Shown here one piece after another: positions 23,334-38,531 of a stretch of DNA of 64,000 bases; position 1 is the first letter of the stretch; each line of letters opens with the position of its first letter. Origin of the DNA: Prevotella sp. P2-180. Lineage in GTDB: Bacteria; Bacteroidota; Bacteroidia; Bacteroidales; Bacteroidaceae. The stretch spans positions 1 to 64,000 of the forward strand of contig NZ_NPJI01000082.1 of the NCBI RefSeq assembly GCF_002251435.1. Direction: 5' to 3'. The position numbers were made by a program, and so were the translations under genes. The notes under the pieces were generated by a model. The model saw only the letters and a program-made list of their open reading frames with translations, had not been told where the DNA came from and did no database searches.

Positions 23334-23524
23334 TCCTTAGCCCCCACTTCATGTCCGAATAGCATCAAGACCTGATTGACTTTGTCCATCCGAAGCGTCT
23401 GCTTGCCCTGTTCAAGTTCGCGTACAAACCTTAGCCCTACGCCTGCCTTGGCAGCGAGGTCTTCCTGCGTCAAACCATGCTCCTTGCGCATATCCTTGAC
23501 GAATATTGCCAATTGCATATCCAT
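23315..23524 (-). CDS. hipB: HipB-like HTH regulator
   Basis: 69 residues forming a single Xre/HipB HTH: IFVKDMRKEHGLTQEDLAAK, then AGVGLRFVRELEQGKQTLRM and DKVNQVLMLFGHEV. The GLRFVRELEQGKQT motif is the classic HipB recognition helix region. It should repress its own operon by binding the palindromes at 23540-23642. First gene of hipB, HipS-like, HipT-like. Confidence 0.85.
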   Translation of the reverse strand: MDMQLAIFVKDMRKEHGLTQEDLAAKAGVGLRFVRELEQGKQTLRMDKVNQVLMLFGHEVGAKEMKNEE

Positions 23525-23539
23525 AATAAATGTGTTTAT

Positions 23540-23642
23540 TATACCTTATCGGGTGCAAAAATAATAAAAATTGCACATACTACACCCGATAAGGTATAAA
23601 ATATATAAATATTTAACACAATTATACCACTTCGGGTATAAT
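23540..23642. promoter_or_regulatory. HipB-type operators and promoter
   Basis: tataccttatcgggtg (23540-23555) and its exact inverse cacccgataaggtata (23583-23598) flank a -7 element TATTTTTG on the minus strand (23556-23563). A third site attatacc-n6-ggtataat lies at 23621-23642. All share TATACC-n5-GGGT. The layout suggests cooperative autorepression. Confidence 0.7.
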
Positions 23643-23667
23643 CCATTCATTTTTCACTCCACATTAT

Positions 23668-24894
23668 TTATAGCAGTCTACGGGAGAAATAGCGTACGGG
23701 ATACCATACCGCAGCGTAGCCTACGGCAAGCACGGTGATGAAAATCAGGATGACATCTTCGGGATGGACACTCACCGGATAGCTGTCGATGATGAAAGAG
23801 CCACTTGAGCGGCCAAGACCTACCAAGCCCCACTGCTGCTGTATCCAGCACAAGAGCAGGCCTACGGCTATGCCTGCCAAGGCTCCAAGGGTGGAAATCA
23901 TACGGCCCTCAAAGAGGAAGATACGCACTATCTGACTGTCGTTTGCTCCAAGATTCCTTAGCGTCACCACGTCGTTGCGCTTGTCGATTATCAACATCGA
24001 GATGCTGCCAATGAGGTTGAAGCATGCCACTACGAGGATAAAGGTAAGGAAGATGTAGGCTATGAGCTTCTCTATCTTCATTATCTTAAACGTGTCTTCC
24101 TGCTGCTCATAACGGTCTAAGACCCGGTATTTTCCCTCGCCTATCTTGTTCATCTCCGCCTTCACGCCGTCGAAGTCGCTTCCCGGCTTCAGCCTTAGCT
24201 CTACGGCCGACACCATACCCTGCTGTGCAAAGAGGTTGCGGGCGAAGGCTATGCTAGTCAGTATGTAGTTCTTGTCGTATTTGCCCTGTTTTACACAGAA
24301 GAGTACGCCAGGCGAGTAGAGATTGCCCTCAACGAATCCGTCTTGCGGATTGGCAAGGTTGAGCTGTCCCTCACGTTTTGGAGCATAGATTTTCAGTTCG
24401 TTCTGAAAGGTGTAACCCATGCCAAACCTCTCAGCAAGGCGTATGCCCACAATGCCATAGTGCATGTCGGCAGCATGGAGGCAATACTCGCCATCGCCTT
24501 CGAGTATTTCCCTGATATGGGTAAGGCTGTCGAAATTGTCTTCCACACCCTTGATTTTCACCATGGCCTGTCGTCCGTTGTATGTGGCGAGTGCCATGTC
24601 TTCCACTATTTCCGTTGCCACTTCCACTTGCTTGAGGCTACAGATGGTCTTTAGTGTAGGGTCGTCTGCCGCCACGGTTTTTCCACTCACGGGGACTACC
24701 TTCAGTTGTGGGTCGAATGTGGTGAAGAAAGACGCTACGAGGTCGTGGAATCCATTGAACACACTCAACGTAACCACCAGCGCCATAGTTGCCACCGCCA
24801 CGCCGACTGCACTGATGGTGCTGATGATATTTATGGCATGAGTACTCTTTTTTGAAAAGAGATAACGTCTTGCGATATAAAACGGGAAGTTCAT
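23668..24894 (-). CDS. LolC/E-like FtsX-family permease
   Basis: 408 residues: an N-terminal segment FYIARRYLFSKKSTHAINII, a membrane helix (TISAVGVAVATMALVVTLSV), a periplasmic domain of about 220 residues, and three helices at the C terminus (LIAYIFLTFILVVACFNLIG, STLGALAGIAVGLLLCWI, VILIFITVLAVGYAAVWYPV). This is the architecture of lipoprotein-releasing LolC/LolE permeases. Its start overlaps the stop of rbfA by 4 bp. The matching ATPase is not adjacent. Confidence 0.85.
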   Translation of the reverse strand: MNFPFYIARRYLFSKKSTHAINIISTISAVGVAVATMALVVTLSVFNGFHDLVASFFTTFDPQLKVVPVSGKTVAADDPTLKTICSLKQVEVATEIVEDMALATYNGRQAMVKIKGVEDNFDSLTHIREILEGDGEYCLHAADMHYGIVGIRLAERFGMGYTFQNELKIYAPKREGQLNLANPQDGFVEGNLYSPGVLFCVKQGKYDKNYILTSIAFARNLFAQQGMVSAVELRLKPGSDFDGVKAEMNKIGEGKYRVLDRYEQQEDTFKIMKIEKLIAYIFLTFILVVACFNLIGSISMLIIDKRNDVVTLRNLGANDSQIVRIFLFEGRMISTLGALAGIAVGLLLCWIQQQWGLVGLGRSSGSFIIDSYPVSVHPEDVILIFITVLAVGYAAVWYPVRYFSRRLL

Positions 24895-25232
24895 TCCTTA
24901 TTCTTCAATAGTTCGTCGATGCGGTCGATGTAATCAAGTGAGTCATCTATGAAGAACCGCAACTCTGGTATGATGCGCAGTTGGTATCTCACTCTTGTAC
25001 CGAGATCGTAGCGTATTGTTTTCTCGTTGGCTTTGATATTGTTGAGGATTTCCTCTCCCCTCTCGCTTGGGAATACACTGAGGTATGCCGTGCAGACGCT
25101 GAGGTCGGGAGAGACCTTGGTTCTCGTGACCGACACCATTACGCCGTGCATGGCTCTTGTCTGCTGTTGGAATATTAAGCTGAGTTCCTTTTGCAGCAGA
25201 CGCGCTATCTTGTTTTGTCTTGTTTCTTGCAT
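24891..25232 (-). CDS. rbfA: Ribosome-binding factor A
   Basis: 113 residues with the RbfA KH-type fold: ARLLQKELSLIFQQQT, VMVSVTRTKVSPDLSVCTAY, LRIIPELRFFIDDSLDYIDR. It matures the 16S rRNA 5' end of the 30S subunit. Length is normal. It overlaps the downstream permease gene by ATGA, an arrangement common in Bacteroidota. Confidence 0.92.
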   Translation of the reverse strand: MQETRQNKIARLLQKELSLIFQQQTRAMHGVMVSVTRTKVSPDLSVCTAYLSVFPSERGEEILNNIKANEKTIRYDLGTRVRYQLRIIPELRFFIDDSLDYIDRIDELLKNKE

Positions 25233-25300
25233 AGAAATGAATTGTTTAAGTTTCTATATTGCCAAACAAATGGAGGTTTCTTAACTCCTAAAAGTGGGGG

Positions 25301-25618
25301 TTATGCCTCGCCTTTTGAGAACGGGGCAATGGTGCGTGGCTCTTGGTTTGGCAACTTGATTGGTCCGAACTCACGCTCATATCTTACTATGTTCTCCTGA
25401 AGTGCGAGCAGAAGGCGTTTTGCGTGCTCGGGAGCCAGTATGACGCGGCTTTTCACTTGCGCCTTTGGCACACCGGGAAGAAGTCTTGCGAAGTCTACCA
25501 CGAAATCGCTGCTTGAATGGGTGATGATGGCCAAGTTGGCGTATTCGCCTTGTGCTATTTCGGCGGGCAATTCTATCTGGAACTTGCCGCCCTGTTCGTT
25601 GTTGTCGTTCATTGTCAA
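25301..25618 (-). CDS. DUF3467 protein
   Basis: 105 residues. The core (FQIELPAEIAQGEYANLAII, then SSDFVVDFARLLPG and VILAPEHAKRLLLALQEN) is typical of DUF3467, a small conserved family often found next to rpoC in Bacteroidota. Two methionines (25618, 25612) are possible starts. Function unknown; the position suggests a link to transcription or translation. Confidence 0.85.
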   Translation of the reverse strand: MTMNDNNEQGGKFQIELPAEIAQGEYANLAIITHSSSDFVVDFARLLPGVPKAQVKSRVILAPEHAKRLLLALQENIVRYEREFGPIKLPNQEPRTIAPFSKGEA

Positions 25619-25658
25619 TTATTGTCTTTTAAAGTTTATTCGGATTATTATAGAGTAA

Positions 25659-25729
25659 AAAGGAGTTAAGACAACAGCGCTAACATCTCAAAAAAATGTC
25701 TTTGGGCGCAATATCGTCTTAACTCCTTT
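25659..25729 (-). terminator. Terminator after rpoC
   Basis: Long 14-bp perfect stem (aaaggagttaagac at 25659-25672, complement at 25716-25729) with a 43-nt loop that has its own gcgc stem. On the minus strand the distal arm runs into TTTTT, so it ends the rpoBC transcript. Confidence 0.75.
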
Positions 25730-25750
25730 GCTATTTATTTTCCAGACTTA

Positions 25751-30082
<4,332 letters not shown>

Positions 30083-30122
30083 ATTCTTTTATTTTAATGT
30101 GTCAACTCGTCAACTTCTCAAC

Positions 30123-33100
30123 TTAATCCAATTTGATGCTAAGTCCAAGACCCTTCAACTCGTGAAGAAGCACGTTCAGTGACTCGGGGATGCCTGGAGT
30201 TGGCATTGGGTCGCCTTTGACGATAGCCTCGTATGCCTTGCTTCGTCCTACCACGTCGTCGGACTTGATGGTGAGAATCTCCTGAAGTACGTGGCTTGCG
30301 CCGAATGCCTCAAGAGCCCAGACTTCCATCTCTCCGAAACGCTGGCCACCAAACTGTGCCTTACCTCCGAGAGGCTGCTGTGTGATGAGTGAATACGGAC
30401 CGATGGAACGTGCGTGCATCTTGTCCTCAACCATGTGACCGAGTTTGAGGAAGTAGGTGATACCTACTGTGGCCGGCTGGTCGAAACGCTCTCCGGTCTC
30501 ACCATCGTAGAGGTAGGTTGAACAGAGATGTGGAAGCCCGGCCTTGTCGGTCCATTCTGCCAGGTCTTCGAGCTTTGCACCGTCGAAGATTGGTGTTGCA
30601 AACTTCACGCCGAGTTTCTTTCCGGCTGCGCCGAGAATGGCTTCGAATATCTGTCCGAGGTTCATACGAGAAGGCACGCCAAGAGGGTTGAGCACAAGGT
30701 CTACAGGACGGCCGTCCTCGAGGAATGGCATGTCTTCCTGACGAACCACCTTCGACACGATACCCTTGTTACCATGACGACCTGCCAGTTTGTCGCCCAC
30801 ACCTATCTTACGTTTCTTTGCCACATATACCTTGGCCATCTGGAGTATGCCTGAAGGCAGCTCGTCGCCGATGGTGATGGCAAACTTCTTCCGCTTCATC
30901 TCTGCATCGAGAAGCTTGAACTTCTTCATGTAGTTGATGATGAGCTGGGCTATCAGACTGTTCTTGTGGGCATCATCGGTCCAGTTGCTGATTTGTATGT
31001 CACCATACTCCAGGTTGCGGAGGTTGGTCTGTGTGAACTTGGAGCCCTTGGTGATGATTTCTGCACCAGTATAGTCTTTTACACCATTCGACACCTCGTC
31101 CTCAGTGAGTTCGAGCAGCTTGTCGATGAGTATGTCCTTGATGTCCTCGTTCTTTGCAGCATATTCCTCGTCTATCTTTGCGAGTTTGATCTTGTCCTGC
31201 TGCTTTGTCTGACGGGTCTTTATGGCTCGTGCAAAGAGCTTCTTGTCGATAATCACACCTGTAAGTGACGGATTGGCCTTCAGTGAAGAGTCCTTCACGT
31301 CGCCTGCCTTGTCGCCAAAGATGGCGCGAAGCAGTTTCTCTTCTGGCGACGGGTCGCTCTCGCCCTTTGGAGATATCTTTCCGATGAGGATGTCGCCTGG
31401 TTCTACTCGGGCTCCGACACGGATGATACCGTTTTCATCAAGGTCTTTTGTAGCTTCCTCGCTGACGTTTGGTATGTCGCTTGTGAACTCCTCTACTCCA
31501 CGCTTTGTCTCACGCACGTCGAGAGAGTATTCGTCCACATGTACCGAGGTAAGCACGTCGTCGCGCACAATACGCTCGTTGAGCACGATGGCGTCCTCGT
31601 AGTTGTAACCCTTCCATGGCATGTAAGCCACAAGGAGGTTGCGTCCGAGTGCGAGCTCTCCATTCTCGGTGGCATAACCTTCGGTGAGAATGTCGCCTGC
31701 CTTCACACGCTGCCCTTTGCTGCAGATAGGACGCAGGTCGATGGTCATATTCTGGTTTGTACGGCGGAACTTCGGTATTCGGTATTCCTTCAAGGCGGGC
31801 TCGAAACTTACGAATTCCTCATCCTCCGTACGGTCGTAGAGTATACGGATGGTTGTCGCGTCTACATATTCTATTACTCCTTCGCCCTCTGCCGTAATCA
31901 TCGTACGGGAGTCTTCGCATATCTGCTTCTCAATACCGGTACCCACGATAGGAGCCTCGTTATGGAGCAGTGGCACTGCCTGGCGCATCATGTTTGAGCC
32001 CATGAGTGCTCGGTGGGCGTCGTCGTGCTCGAGGAACGGAATGAGAGAGGCTGCGGGAGATGCTATCTGCTGTGGAGAAACGTCTATTAGGTCGACGTCT
32101 GCTGGAGGAACAACCGGGAAGTCGGCGTCCTGACGACACTTCACCACTTCGCGGATAAACGTACCATCGTCGTTCAGAGGTGCATTACCCTGACCTATTA
32201 CGTGGTTCTCTTCTTCCTCTGCTGTGAGGTAGATGATGTCGTCGTTATTTAGATTGGCCACACCATTCTCCACCTTGCGGTATGGAGTCTGGATGAATCC
32301 GAGATTGTTGATCTTTGCGTATACGCACAGAGAGGAGATAAGTCCGATGTTTGGACCTTCAGGACTCTCGATAGGACAGAGGCGTCCGTAGTGTGTATAG
32401 TGTACGTCACGCACTTCGAAACCGGCACGCTCACGCGACAGACCACCAGGTCCAAGGGCTGAGAGACGACGCTTGTGTGTCACTTCTGCCAGAGGGTTGG
32501 TCTGGTCCATGAACTGCGAAAGCGGGTTGGTTCCGAAGAATGAGTTAATGACGCTTGATATGGTCTTTGCGTTGATGAGGTCTGTAGGAGTAAACACCTC
32601 ATTGTCGCGTACGTTCATACGTTCGCGGATTGTACGGTTCATACGTGCCAATCCTATAGAGAACTGGTTGCTTAGCTGCTCGCCTACAGTTCTTACACGA
32701 CGGTTGGAGAGGTGGTCGATGTCGTCGACGGTAGCCTTCGAGTTGATAAGCTGAATGAGATACTTGATGATCTCTATGATGTCTTCCTTTGTCAACACGC
32801 GTACCTCCATATCGGTGTCAAGACCAAGTTTCTTGTTGATACGGTAGCGACCCACGTCTCCCAAGTCATAACGCTTGTCGGAGAAGAAGAGGTTCTGTAT
32901 AACCTCGCGGGCGCTGGCATCATCGGCAGGGTCAGCGTTACGCAACTGTCTGTAGATATACAACACGGCTTCTTTTTCCGAGTTTGACGGGTCTTTCTGA
33001 AGTGTGTTGAATATGATGGAATAGTCCTGTGCCGTAGTCTCGTCCTTGTGAACGAGGATGGTTGCGGCATTGCTATCGAGTATATCTATCACGTTGTCAT

Positions 33101-33935
33101 CGGTGATTTCGGTCTCACGTTCCATAATCACCTCGTTACGTTCAATTGATACTACTTCGCCGGTGTCCTCGTCAACGAAGTCCTCGTTCCAGCTTTTCAG
33201 CACACGGGCGGCAAGTCTTTTACCGATAACTTTCTTAAGACTGGACTTATTGACTTTCACCTCTTCAGCCAAGTCAAAAATCTGGAGAATGTCCTTGTCA
33301 GCCTCAAAACCTATGGCACGCAACAATGTAGTAACAGGCAACTTCTTCTTACGGTCGATATAGGCGTACATCACGTTGTTGATGTCAGTGGCGAACTCTA
33401 TCCACGAACCCTTAAAAGGAATGATTCTTGCAGAATAGAGCAATGAGCCGTTAGCGTGTACACTTTGTCCGAAGAACACGCCAGGAGAGCGATGCAACTG
33501 TGACACCACGACACGTTCGGCACCATTTATGACAAAGGTACCATTGGCTGTCATATAAGGAATAGGGCCAAGGAAAACGTCCTGGATGACAGTACCGAAA
33601 TCCTCATGGTCGGGATCGGTGCAATAAAGTTTCAACTTAGCTTTCAGAGGTACGCTATAAGTCAGACCACGCTCCAAGCACTCGTCGATGCTATAACGTG
33701 GCGGGTCGATATAGTAATCCAAGAACTCAAGAACGAAATTATTTCTTGTATCGGTGATAGGGAAATTCTCTGCGAATACCTTATACAAACCGTCGTTCTT
33801 GCGTTCCTCAGGTGGTGTGTCCAACTGTAGGAAGTCTTTGAATGACTTTAATTGCACGTCAAGGAAATCCGGAATAGGCATCGGATTCTTTACGCTGCCG
33901 AAATTTATTCTGTTGTCTATTACTTTAGAAGCCAT
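30123..33935 (-). CDS. rpoB: RNA polymerase beta subunit
   Basis: 1270 residues. Recognised by the rifampicin region ([39 protein letters not shown]), fork loop ([18 protein letters not shown]) and C-terminal clamp contact ([20 protein letters not shown]). In the rifampicin pocket the usual residues (Q, D, H, R, S) are present by eye. It is preceded by an attenuator-like hairpin after rplL. Confidence 0.98.
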   Translation of the reverse strand: MASKVIDNRINFGSVKNPMPIPDFLDVQLKSFKDFLQLDTPPEERKNDGLYKVFAENFPITDTRNNFVLEFLDYYIDPPRYSIDECLERGLTYSVPLKAKLKLYCTDPDHEDFGTVIQDVFLGPIPYMTANGTFVINGAERVVVSQLHRSPGVFFGQSVHANGSLLYSARIIPFKGSWIEFATDINNVMYAYIDRKKKLPVTTLLRAIGFEADKDILQIFDLAEEVKVNKSSLKKVIGKRLAARVLKSWNEDFVDEDTGEVVSIERNEVIMERETEITDDNVIDILDSNAATILVHKDETTAQDYSIIFNTLQKDPSNSEKEAVLYIYRQLRNADPADDASAREVIQNLFFSDKRYDLGDVGRYRINKKLGLDTDMEVRVLTKEDIIEIIKYLIQLINSKATVDDIDHLSNRRVRTVGEQLSNQFSIGLARMNRTIRERMNVRDNEVFTPTDLINAKTISSVINSFFGTNPLSQFMDQTNPLAEVTHKRRLSALGPGGLSRERAGFEVRDVHYTHYGRLCPIESPEGPNIGLISSLCVYAKINNLGFIQTPYRKVENGVANLNNDDIIYLTAEEEENHVIGQGNAPLNDDGTFIREVVKCRQDADFPVVPPADVDLIDVSPQQIASPAASLIPFLEHDDAHRALMGSNMMRQAVPLLHNEAPIVGTGIEKQICEDSRTMITAEGEGVIEYVDATTIRILYDRTEDEEFVSFEPALKEYRIPKFRRTNQNMTIDLRPICSKGQRVKAGDILTEGYATENGELALGRNLLVAYMPWKGYNYEDAIVLNERIVRDDVLTSVHVDEYSLDVRETKRGVEEFTSDIPNVSEEATKDLDENGIIRVGARVEPGDILIGKISPKGESDPSPEEKLLRAIFGDKAGDVKDSSLKANPSLTGVIIDKKLFARAIKTRQTKQQDKIKLAKIDEEYAAKNEDIKDILIDKLLELTEDEVSNGVKDYTGAEIITKGSKFTQTNLRNLEYGDIQISNWTDDAHKNSLIAQLIINYMKKFKLLDAEMKRKKFAITIGDELPSGILQMAKVYVAKKRKIGVGDKLAGRHGNKGIVSKVVRQEDMPFLEDGRPVDLVLNPLGVPSRMNLGQIFEAILGAAGKKLGVKFATPIFDGAKLEDLAEWTDKAGLPHLCSTYLYDGETGERFDQPATVGITYFLKLGHMVEDKMHARSIGPYSLITQQPLGGKAQFGGQRFGEMEVWALEAFGASHVLQEILTIKSDDVVGRSKAYEAIVKGDPMPTPGIPESLNVLLHELKGLGLSIKLD

Positions 33936-34026
33936 AAATAATAATATGTCTATGGAAAGGGACTACAAAGAGTCCAAAAAAAATTGCAACCTTCGGGCGG
34001 TAAGCCCTCAAGTAATAAAAGAGAAG

Positions 34027-34081
34027 GTGTTCGTAATGAACACAAAAAGGTTAAGAATCTTCTACTTAAAGATTCTTAACC
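34027..34081 (-). terminator. Attenuator-like hairpins between rplL and rpoB
   Basis: Minus strand: ggttaagaatctt paired over 13 bp with aagattcttaacc (34049-34081, 7-nt loop), followed by TTTTT, then a second hairpin gtgttc / gaacac (34027-34043). In E. coli partial termination in the same gap sets the ribosomal protein to polymerase ratio; the same role is inferred here. Confidence 0.75.
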
Positions 34082-34105
34082 AATGTGTATCAATGATGTT
34101 CTGAA

Positions 34106-34483
34106 TTACTTCAGCTCTACAACAGCACCAGCTGCCTCGATGGTCTTCTTCAGGTTCTCAGCCTCGTCCTTAGACAGACCTTCCTTCAGTGTAGAAGGAG
34201 CACCGTCTACCAATTCCTTAGCTTCCTTAAGACCAAGACCGCAAGCCTCCTTAACAGCCTTTACAACCTGCAGTTTAGCTGCGCCTACTTCCTTGAGGAC
34301 AACATCGAAAGATGTCTTCTCCTCAGCAGCCTCAGCAGCACCTGCTGCAGGACCAGCAGCTACAGCAACAGCTGCAGCGGCGGGCTCAATTCCATACTCG
34401 TCCTTCAGGACTGTTGCCAACTCGTTTACTTCTTTTACTGTAAGATTTACCAATTCTTCAGCAATAGCTTTGATATCTGCCAT
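34106..34483 (-). CDS. rplL: Ribosomal protein L7/L12
   Basis: 125 residues. N-terminal dimerisation helices ([20 protein letters not shown]), an Ala/Gly-rich hinge ([20 protein letters not shown]), and the C-terminal factor-binding domain ([40 protein letters not shown]). It forms the stalk with L10. Last ribosomal gene before rpoB. Confidence 0.97.
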   Translation of the reverse strand: MADIKAIAEELVNLTVKEVNELATVLKDEYGIEPAAAAVAVAAGPAAGAAEAAEEKTSFDVVLKEVGAAKLQVVKAVKEACGLGLKEAKELVDGAPSTLKEGLSKDEAENLKKTIEAAGAVVELK

Positions 34484-34535
34484 TTTATTTTAATTTTTAT
34501 TTGTTTTTAATTTTGTTAATTTATGACTTTAAGTA

Positions 34536-35054
34536 TTATTCAGGACGCTCGCCTAAAGTCTTCAGCACACCATGGATAGTGTTTGCTCCTGACTGAAGAG
34601 CAGAGATAACGTTCTTTGCAGGAGACTGCAGCAGGGCCACAACGTCTGCAATGAGCTCGTTCTTGCTCTTGAGAGCAGCCAGCTCCTCAAGTCTGTCAGC
34701 ACCAACGAAGATGCTCTCTTCTGCATATGCAGCCTTAAGAGCAGGAATGCCTTCCTTGGTGTAATCCTTAAGTAACTTAGCCGGAACATTTGCCGTATTT
34801 GCGAACATTACGGCAGTATTGCCCTTCAGACTCTCATACATCGGAGAAAAATCGATGTCAGATGCCTCGAATGCCTTGTGAAGAAGAGTATTCTTCACAA
34901 CCATCAGCTTTATCTCGCTCTTGAAGCACTTACGGCGCAGTTCGCTTGTCTTTTCAGCATTCAAACCTGTAAGGTCAACAAGGTAAAAATGCGGATATTC
35001 CTTAAGCTTCTGTCCGAGTTCTACGATAATAGTATCTTTTACTTCCTTTTTCAT
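34536..35054 (-). CDS. rplJ: Ribosomal protein L10
   Basis: 172 residues: N-terminal L1-like rRNA-binding domain (FYLVDLTGLNAEKTSELRRK, EIKLMVVKNTLLHKAFEASD) and a C-terminal helix that carries L7/L12 dimers (SALQSGANTIHGVLKTLGER). Only 20 bp separate it from rplA, so no long leader for L10 autoregulation is present. Confidence 0.96.
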   Translation of the reverse strand: MKKEVKDTIIVELGQKLKEYPHFYLVDLTGLNAEKTSELRRKCFKSEIKLMVVKNTLLHKAFEASDIDFSPMYESLKGNTAVMFANTANVPAKLLKDYTKEGIPALKAAYAEESIFVGADRLEELAALKSKNELIADVVALLQSPAKNVISALQSGANTIHGVLKTLGERPE

Positions 35055-35074
35055 TTTACTAAACTTTTAACGAG

Positions 35075-35767
35075 TTATTCAACTGATTTAGGATCTACCT
35101 TGATACCCTTACTCATAGTGCTTGAAATAAAGATACTCTTCAGATATGTACCTTTAGCAGCAGCCGGCTTGAGCTTGATGATGGTCTGGATGAACTCCTT
35201 TGCGTTCTCATAGATCTTCTCAGGCGAGAAAGATACCTTACCGATTGAAGCATGTACAATACCAGCCTTGTCAACCTTGAAGTCAATCTTACCCTGCTTA
35301 ACCTCTCTTACAGCCTTTGCAACATCCATTGTCACAGTGCCGCTCTTGGGGTTAGGCATAAGACCACGAGGACCGAGGATACGACCGAGAGCACCAATCT
35401 TACCCATGCAAGACGGCATGGTGATGATGACGTCAACGTCTGTCCAACCTCCCTTAATCTTCTCAACGTATTCGTCGAGACCAACATAGTCAGCTCCAGC
35501 TTCCTTAGCTGCAGCTTCAGCGTCAGCAGTACAAAGACAAAGTACGCGTGTCACCTTACCGGTTCCATTTGGCAATGATACCACACCACGAACCATCTGG
35601 TTAGCCTTGCGTGGGTCAACACCAAGACGCACGTCAATATCCAAGGATGCGTCGAACTTGGTAGTGGTAATCTCCTTTACCAGTTCTGCAGCTTCCTTAA
35701 GAGAGTATGCTTTCCCTGCTTCAACCTTGTCAGCCACCAACTTTTGATTTCTTGTCAGTTTACTCAT
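35075..35767 (-). CDS. rplA: Ribosomal protein L1
   Basis: 230 residues, normal length: [40 protein letters not shown], domain II with [20 protein letters not shown] and the RNA-binding [12 protein letters not shown]1 commonly represses the rplK-rplA message. It follows rplK by 21 bp. Confidence 0.97.
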   Translation of the reverse strand: MSKLTRNQKLVADKVEAGKAYSLKEAAELVKEITTTKFDASLDIDVRLGVDPRKANQMVRGVVSLPNGTGKVTRVLCLCTADAEAAAKEAGADYVGLDEYVEKIKGGWTDVDVIITMPSCMGKIGALGRILGPRGLMPNPKSGTVTMDVAKAVREVKQGKIDFKVDKAGIVHASIGKVSFSPEKIYENAKEFIQTIIKLKPAAAKGTYLKSIFISSTMSKGIKVDPKSVE

Positions 35768-35788
35768 TTTTTGAATTGAAGTTTAAAA

Positions 35789-36229
35789 TTATTTACCAGG
35801 GAACTCCCCTTGTACAGTAATACCCATACTTCTTGCAGTACCTGCGATCAGCTTCATAGCCGATTCTACAGTAAAGCAGTTCAAGTCAGCCATCTTGTCT
35901 TCTGCAATTGCCTTTACCTGGTCCCAAGTAACACTTGCTACCTTCTTGCGGTTTGGCTGTGCAGAACCGCTCTTCACCTTGGCTACCTCTTTCAGCTGAA
36001 CAGCTGCAGGAGGAGTCTTGATGACAAAGCTGAAAGACTTGTCTGCATAGTAGGTGATAACAACAGGAAGAATCTTGCCTGCCTTATCCTGGGTTCTGGC
36101 GTTAAATTCCTTGCAGAATCCCATAATATTTATACCCTTTGAACCAAGTGCAGGTCCTACTGGGGGTGAGGGATTTGCAGCGCCACCTTTAATCTGTAAT
36201 TTGATTAATCCAGCAACTTCTTTAGCCAT
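35789..36229 (-). CDS. rplK: Ribosomal protein L11
   Basis: 146 residues: [40 protein letters not shown], and the rRNA-binding C-terminal domain ([17 protein letters not shown]). It is separated from nusG by 88 bp, where an L1-binding leader might lie, but I could not define one. Confidence 0.97.
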   Translation of the reverse strand: MAKEVAGLIKLQIKGGAANPSPPVGPALGSKGINIMGFCKEFNARTQDKAGKILPVVITYYADKSFSFVIKTPPAAVQLKEVAKVKSGSAQPNRKKVASVTWDQVKAIAEDKMADLNCFTVESAMKLIAGTARSMGITVQGEFPGK

Positions 36230-36317
36230 TTCTGTTTTTAATTTTAAATTGTTAAGCAGCGGTCGTATTGTCCACTGCCGTGTATAAAGGAACTAACGTA
36301 CCGTAACAAATTACGCC

Positions 36318-36863
36318 TTATTCCTTTTCTACTTGCGTAAAACTTAACTCGAGAGGTGATTTCCTTCCGAATATCTTAACCATAACCTTCAGTTTGCGTT
36401 TTTCAGCGTTCACTTCCTCAATGATACCACTGAAACCGCTAAATGGACCATCAACCACCTTGACAGCATCTTCCACATTGTAGGGAACTGCTACATCGGC
36501 TACCTCGATGACTGACTCGTCAGCTGAGCCGAGAATGCGATTAATGTCAGCTTGTTTAACAGGAGTCGGATTATCCAAACCTCCGAGAAATCCCAAGACA
36601 TTGGGCATGAAACGAAGAGTATGAGCTACTTCACCCTGAAGTTTTGCCTGGATAAGAACATAACCTGGCAAAAAGAGCTTCTCCTTGATAACTCTCTTTC
36701 CATTGCGAAGAACAGCATACTTTTCAGTCGGGAGCAAAATCTCTCCTACATTGTCCTTAAGCACGTCGTTGTTGACTATTGCTTTTTCCAAGTATTCCTT
36801 AACCTTTGCTTCCTTACCACTAACGGCACGAAGAACGTACCATTTCATTTCAGTCTCAGACAT
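36318..36863 (-). CDS. nusG: Transcription antitermination factor NusG
   Basis: 181 residues with an N-terminal NGN domain (KWYVLRAVSGKEAKVKEYLE, LFLPGYVLIQAKL, FLGGLDNPTPV) and a C-terminal KOW domain (DAVKVVDGPFSGFSGIIEEV). It binds RNA polymerase beta' and couples transcription to ribosomes or Rho. It follows secE by 12 bp. Confidence 0.95.
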   Translation of the reverse strand: MSETEMKWYVLRAVSGKEAKVKEYLEKAIVNNDVLKDNVGEILLPTEKYAVLRNGKRVIKEKLFLPGYVLIQAKLQGEVAHTLRFMPNVLGFLGGLDNPTPVKQADINRILGSADESVIEVADVAVPYNVEDAVKVVDGPFSGFSGIIEEVNAEKRKLKVMVKIFGRKSPLELSFTQVEKE

Positions 36864-36875
36864 CTCGAAAAAAAA

Positions 36876-37067
36876 TTAATTAGGATAAATAGAACTCATA
36901 ACAAACTTGAATACCAAATCCATTGCCCACACAACCAATGCAATGACTAGGGAAGCAGATAAAACAACCACTGCACTATGTGTAAGCTCACGGCCTGTAG
37001 GCCAAGTTGTCTTGTGCGCAAGTTCATCGTAACACGCCTTGCAATAATTAACGAATTTATTAAACAT
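36876..37067 (-). CDS. secE: Preprotein translocase subunit SecE
   Basis: 63 residues: an amphipathic start with ACYDELAHKTTWPTGREL and a single membrane helix (SAVVVLSASLVIALVVWAMD). The WPTGREL motif is diagnostic of short SecE proteins. It clamps SecY in the inner membrane. Position between tRNA-Trp and nusG is the conserved one. Confidence 0.93.
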   Translation of the reverse strand: MFNKFVNYCKACYDELAHKTTWPTGRELTHSAVVVLSASLVIALVVWAMDLVFKFVMSSIYPN

Positions 37068-37083
37068 ATTGTTATTCTTTTAG

Positions 37084-37156
37084 CACGGGAAGGAGGACTC
37101 GAACCCACGACCCTCGGTTTTGGAGACCGATGCTCTACCAACTGAGCTATTCCCGT
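37084..37156 (-). tRNA. tRNA-Trp (CCA)
   Basis: 73 nt. Acceptor acgggaa / ttcccgt, D arm tagctcagttggtagagc, anticodon loop ctccaaa with anticodon CCA, T loop ttcgagt. CCA end not encoded. It lies between tuf and secE, as in many bacteria. Confidence 0.95.
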
Positions 37157-37201
37157 AGATAGTTCCCGGAACAAAACCGGGAACTTGTATTATCGTGCAA
37201 A

Positions 37202-38395
37202 TTAATCCTCGATAATCTCTGTGATCTGACCAGCACCTACTGTACGTCCACCTTCGCGGATAGCGAAACGGAGACCTACGTTCAGGGCAACAGCGTAGAT
37301 AAGCTCTACAGTGATAGTTACGTTATCACCAGGCATTACCATTTCTACGCCCTCTGGCAGAGTGATTTCACCTGTACAGTCCATTGTACGGAGGTAGAAC
37401 TGTGGACGATACTTGTTTCCGAATGGAGTGTGACGACCACCTTCTTCCTTCTTCAGAACGTAGATCTGAGCCTTGAACTTCTTGAAAGGCTTAATCTGTC
37501 CTGGGTGACAAAGCACCATACCGCGCTTGATTTCCTTCTTGTCGATACCACGGAGAAGAAGACCTACGTTGTCACCAGCCTGACCCTCATCGAGCAGCTT
37601 GCGGAACATCTCAACGCCAGTTACGACTGACTTCTTGTCTTCACCAAGACCGAGGAGTTCAACTTCATCACCTACGTGGATAACACCAGTCTCGATACGA
37701 CCTGTTGCTACAGTACCACGACCTGTGATTGAGAACACGTCCTCAACAGGCATAAGGAATGGCTTGTCGGTATCACGTGGAGGCAGTGGAATCCAGTTGT
37801 CAACAGCATCCATGAGTTCCATAACCTTTTCAACCCACTTGTCAACGCCATTGAGAGCACCAAGAGCAGAACCGCGGATGATAGGAGTGTTGTCGCCATC
37901 ATACTCATACTGATCGAGCAGTTCGCGCATTTCCATCTCAACGAGTTCAAGCATTTCCTCGTCCTCAACCATATCACACTTGTTCAGGAATACAACCAGC
38001 TTTGGCACGTTCACCTGACGAGCGAGCAGTACGTGCTCACGAGTCTGAGGCATAGGACCATCAGTTGCAGCTACTACGATGATAGCACCGTCCATCTGAG
38101 CAGCACCAGTAACCATGTTCTTTACATAGTCGGCGTGTCCCGGGCAGTCTACGTGTGCGTAGTGACGGTTAGCTGTCTCATACTCGATGTGAGCAGTGTT
38201 GATGGTGATACCACGCTCTTTTTCCTCAGGAGCGTTGTCAATCTGATCGAATGACTTGATTTCCTCTGTACCGAAGCCCTTCTCGTGAAGAACCTTTGAA
38301 ATGGCAGCGGTCAGAGTGGTCTTACCGTGGTCAACGTGACCAATTGTACCAATGTTTACGTGTGGTTTGGTACGGACAAATGTCTCTTTTGCCAT
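37202..38395 (-). CDS. tuf: Elongation factor Tu
   Basis: 397 residues. G1 GHVDHGKT, G3 [13 protein letters not shown]4 NKCDMVE, and switch-region sequence [13 protein letters not shown]. The C-terminal domains carry [18 protein letters not shown] and [15 protein letters not shown]. It delivers aminoacyl-tRNA to the ribosome. Four tRNA genes are immediately upstream on the same strand and probably cotranscribed. Confidence 0.98.
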   Translation of the reverse strand: MAKETFVRTKPHVNIGTIGHVDHGKTTLTAAISKVLHEKGFGTEEIKSFDQIDNAPEEKERGITINTAHIEYETANRHYAHVDCPGHADYVKNMVTGAAQMDGAIIVVAATDGPMPQTREHVLLARQVNVPKLVVFLNKCDMVEDEEMLELVEMEMRELLDQYEYDGDNTPIIRGSALGALNGVDKWVEKVMELMDAVDNWIPLPPRDTDKPFLMPVEDVFSITGRGTVATGRIETGVIHVGDEVELLGLGEDKKSVVTGVEMFRKLLDEGQAGDNVGLLLRGIDKKEIKRGMVLCHPGQIKPFKKFKAQIYVLKKEEGGRHTPFGNKYRPQFYLRTMDCTGEITLPEGVEMVMPGDNVTITVELIYAVALNVGLRFAIREGGRTVGAGQITEIIED

Positions 38396-38452
38396 AGCTT
38401 TTCTTGTTTATTTTAATTTTAATGAATAATCTGTTTGATGTTTATTATTTAG

Positions 38453-38524
<72 letters not shown>

Positions 38525-38531
38525 AACAGAG

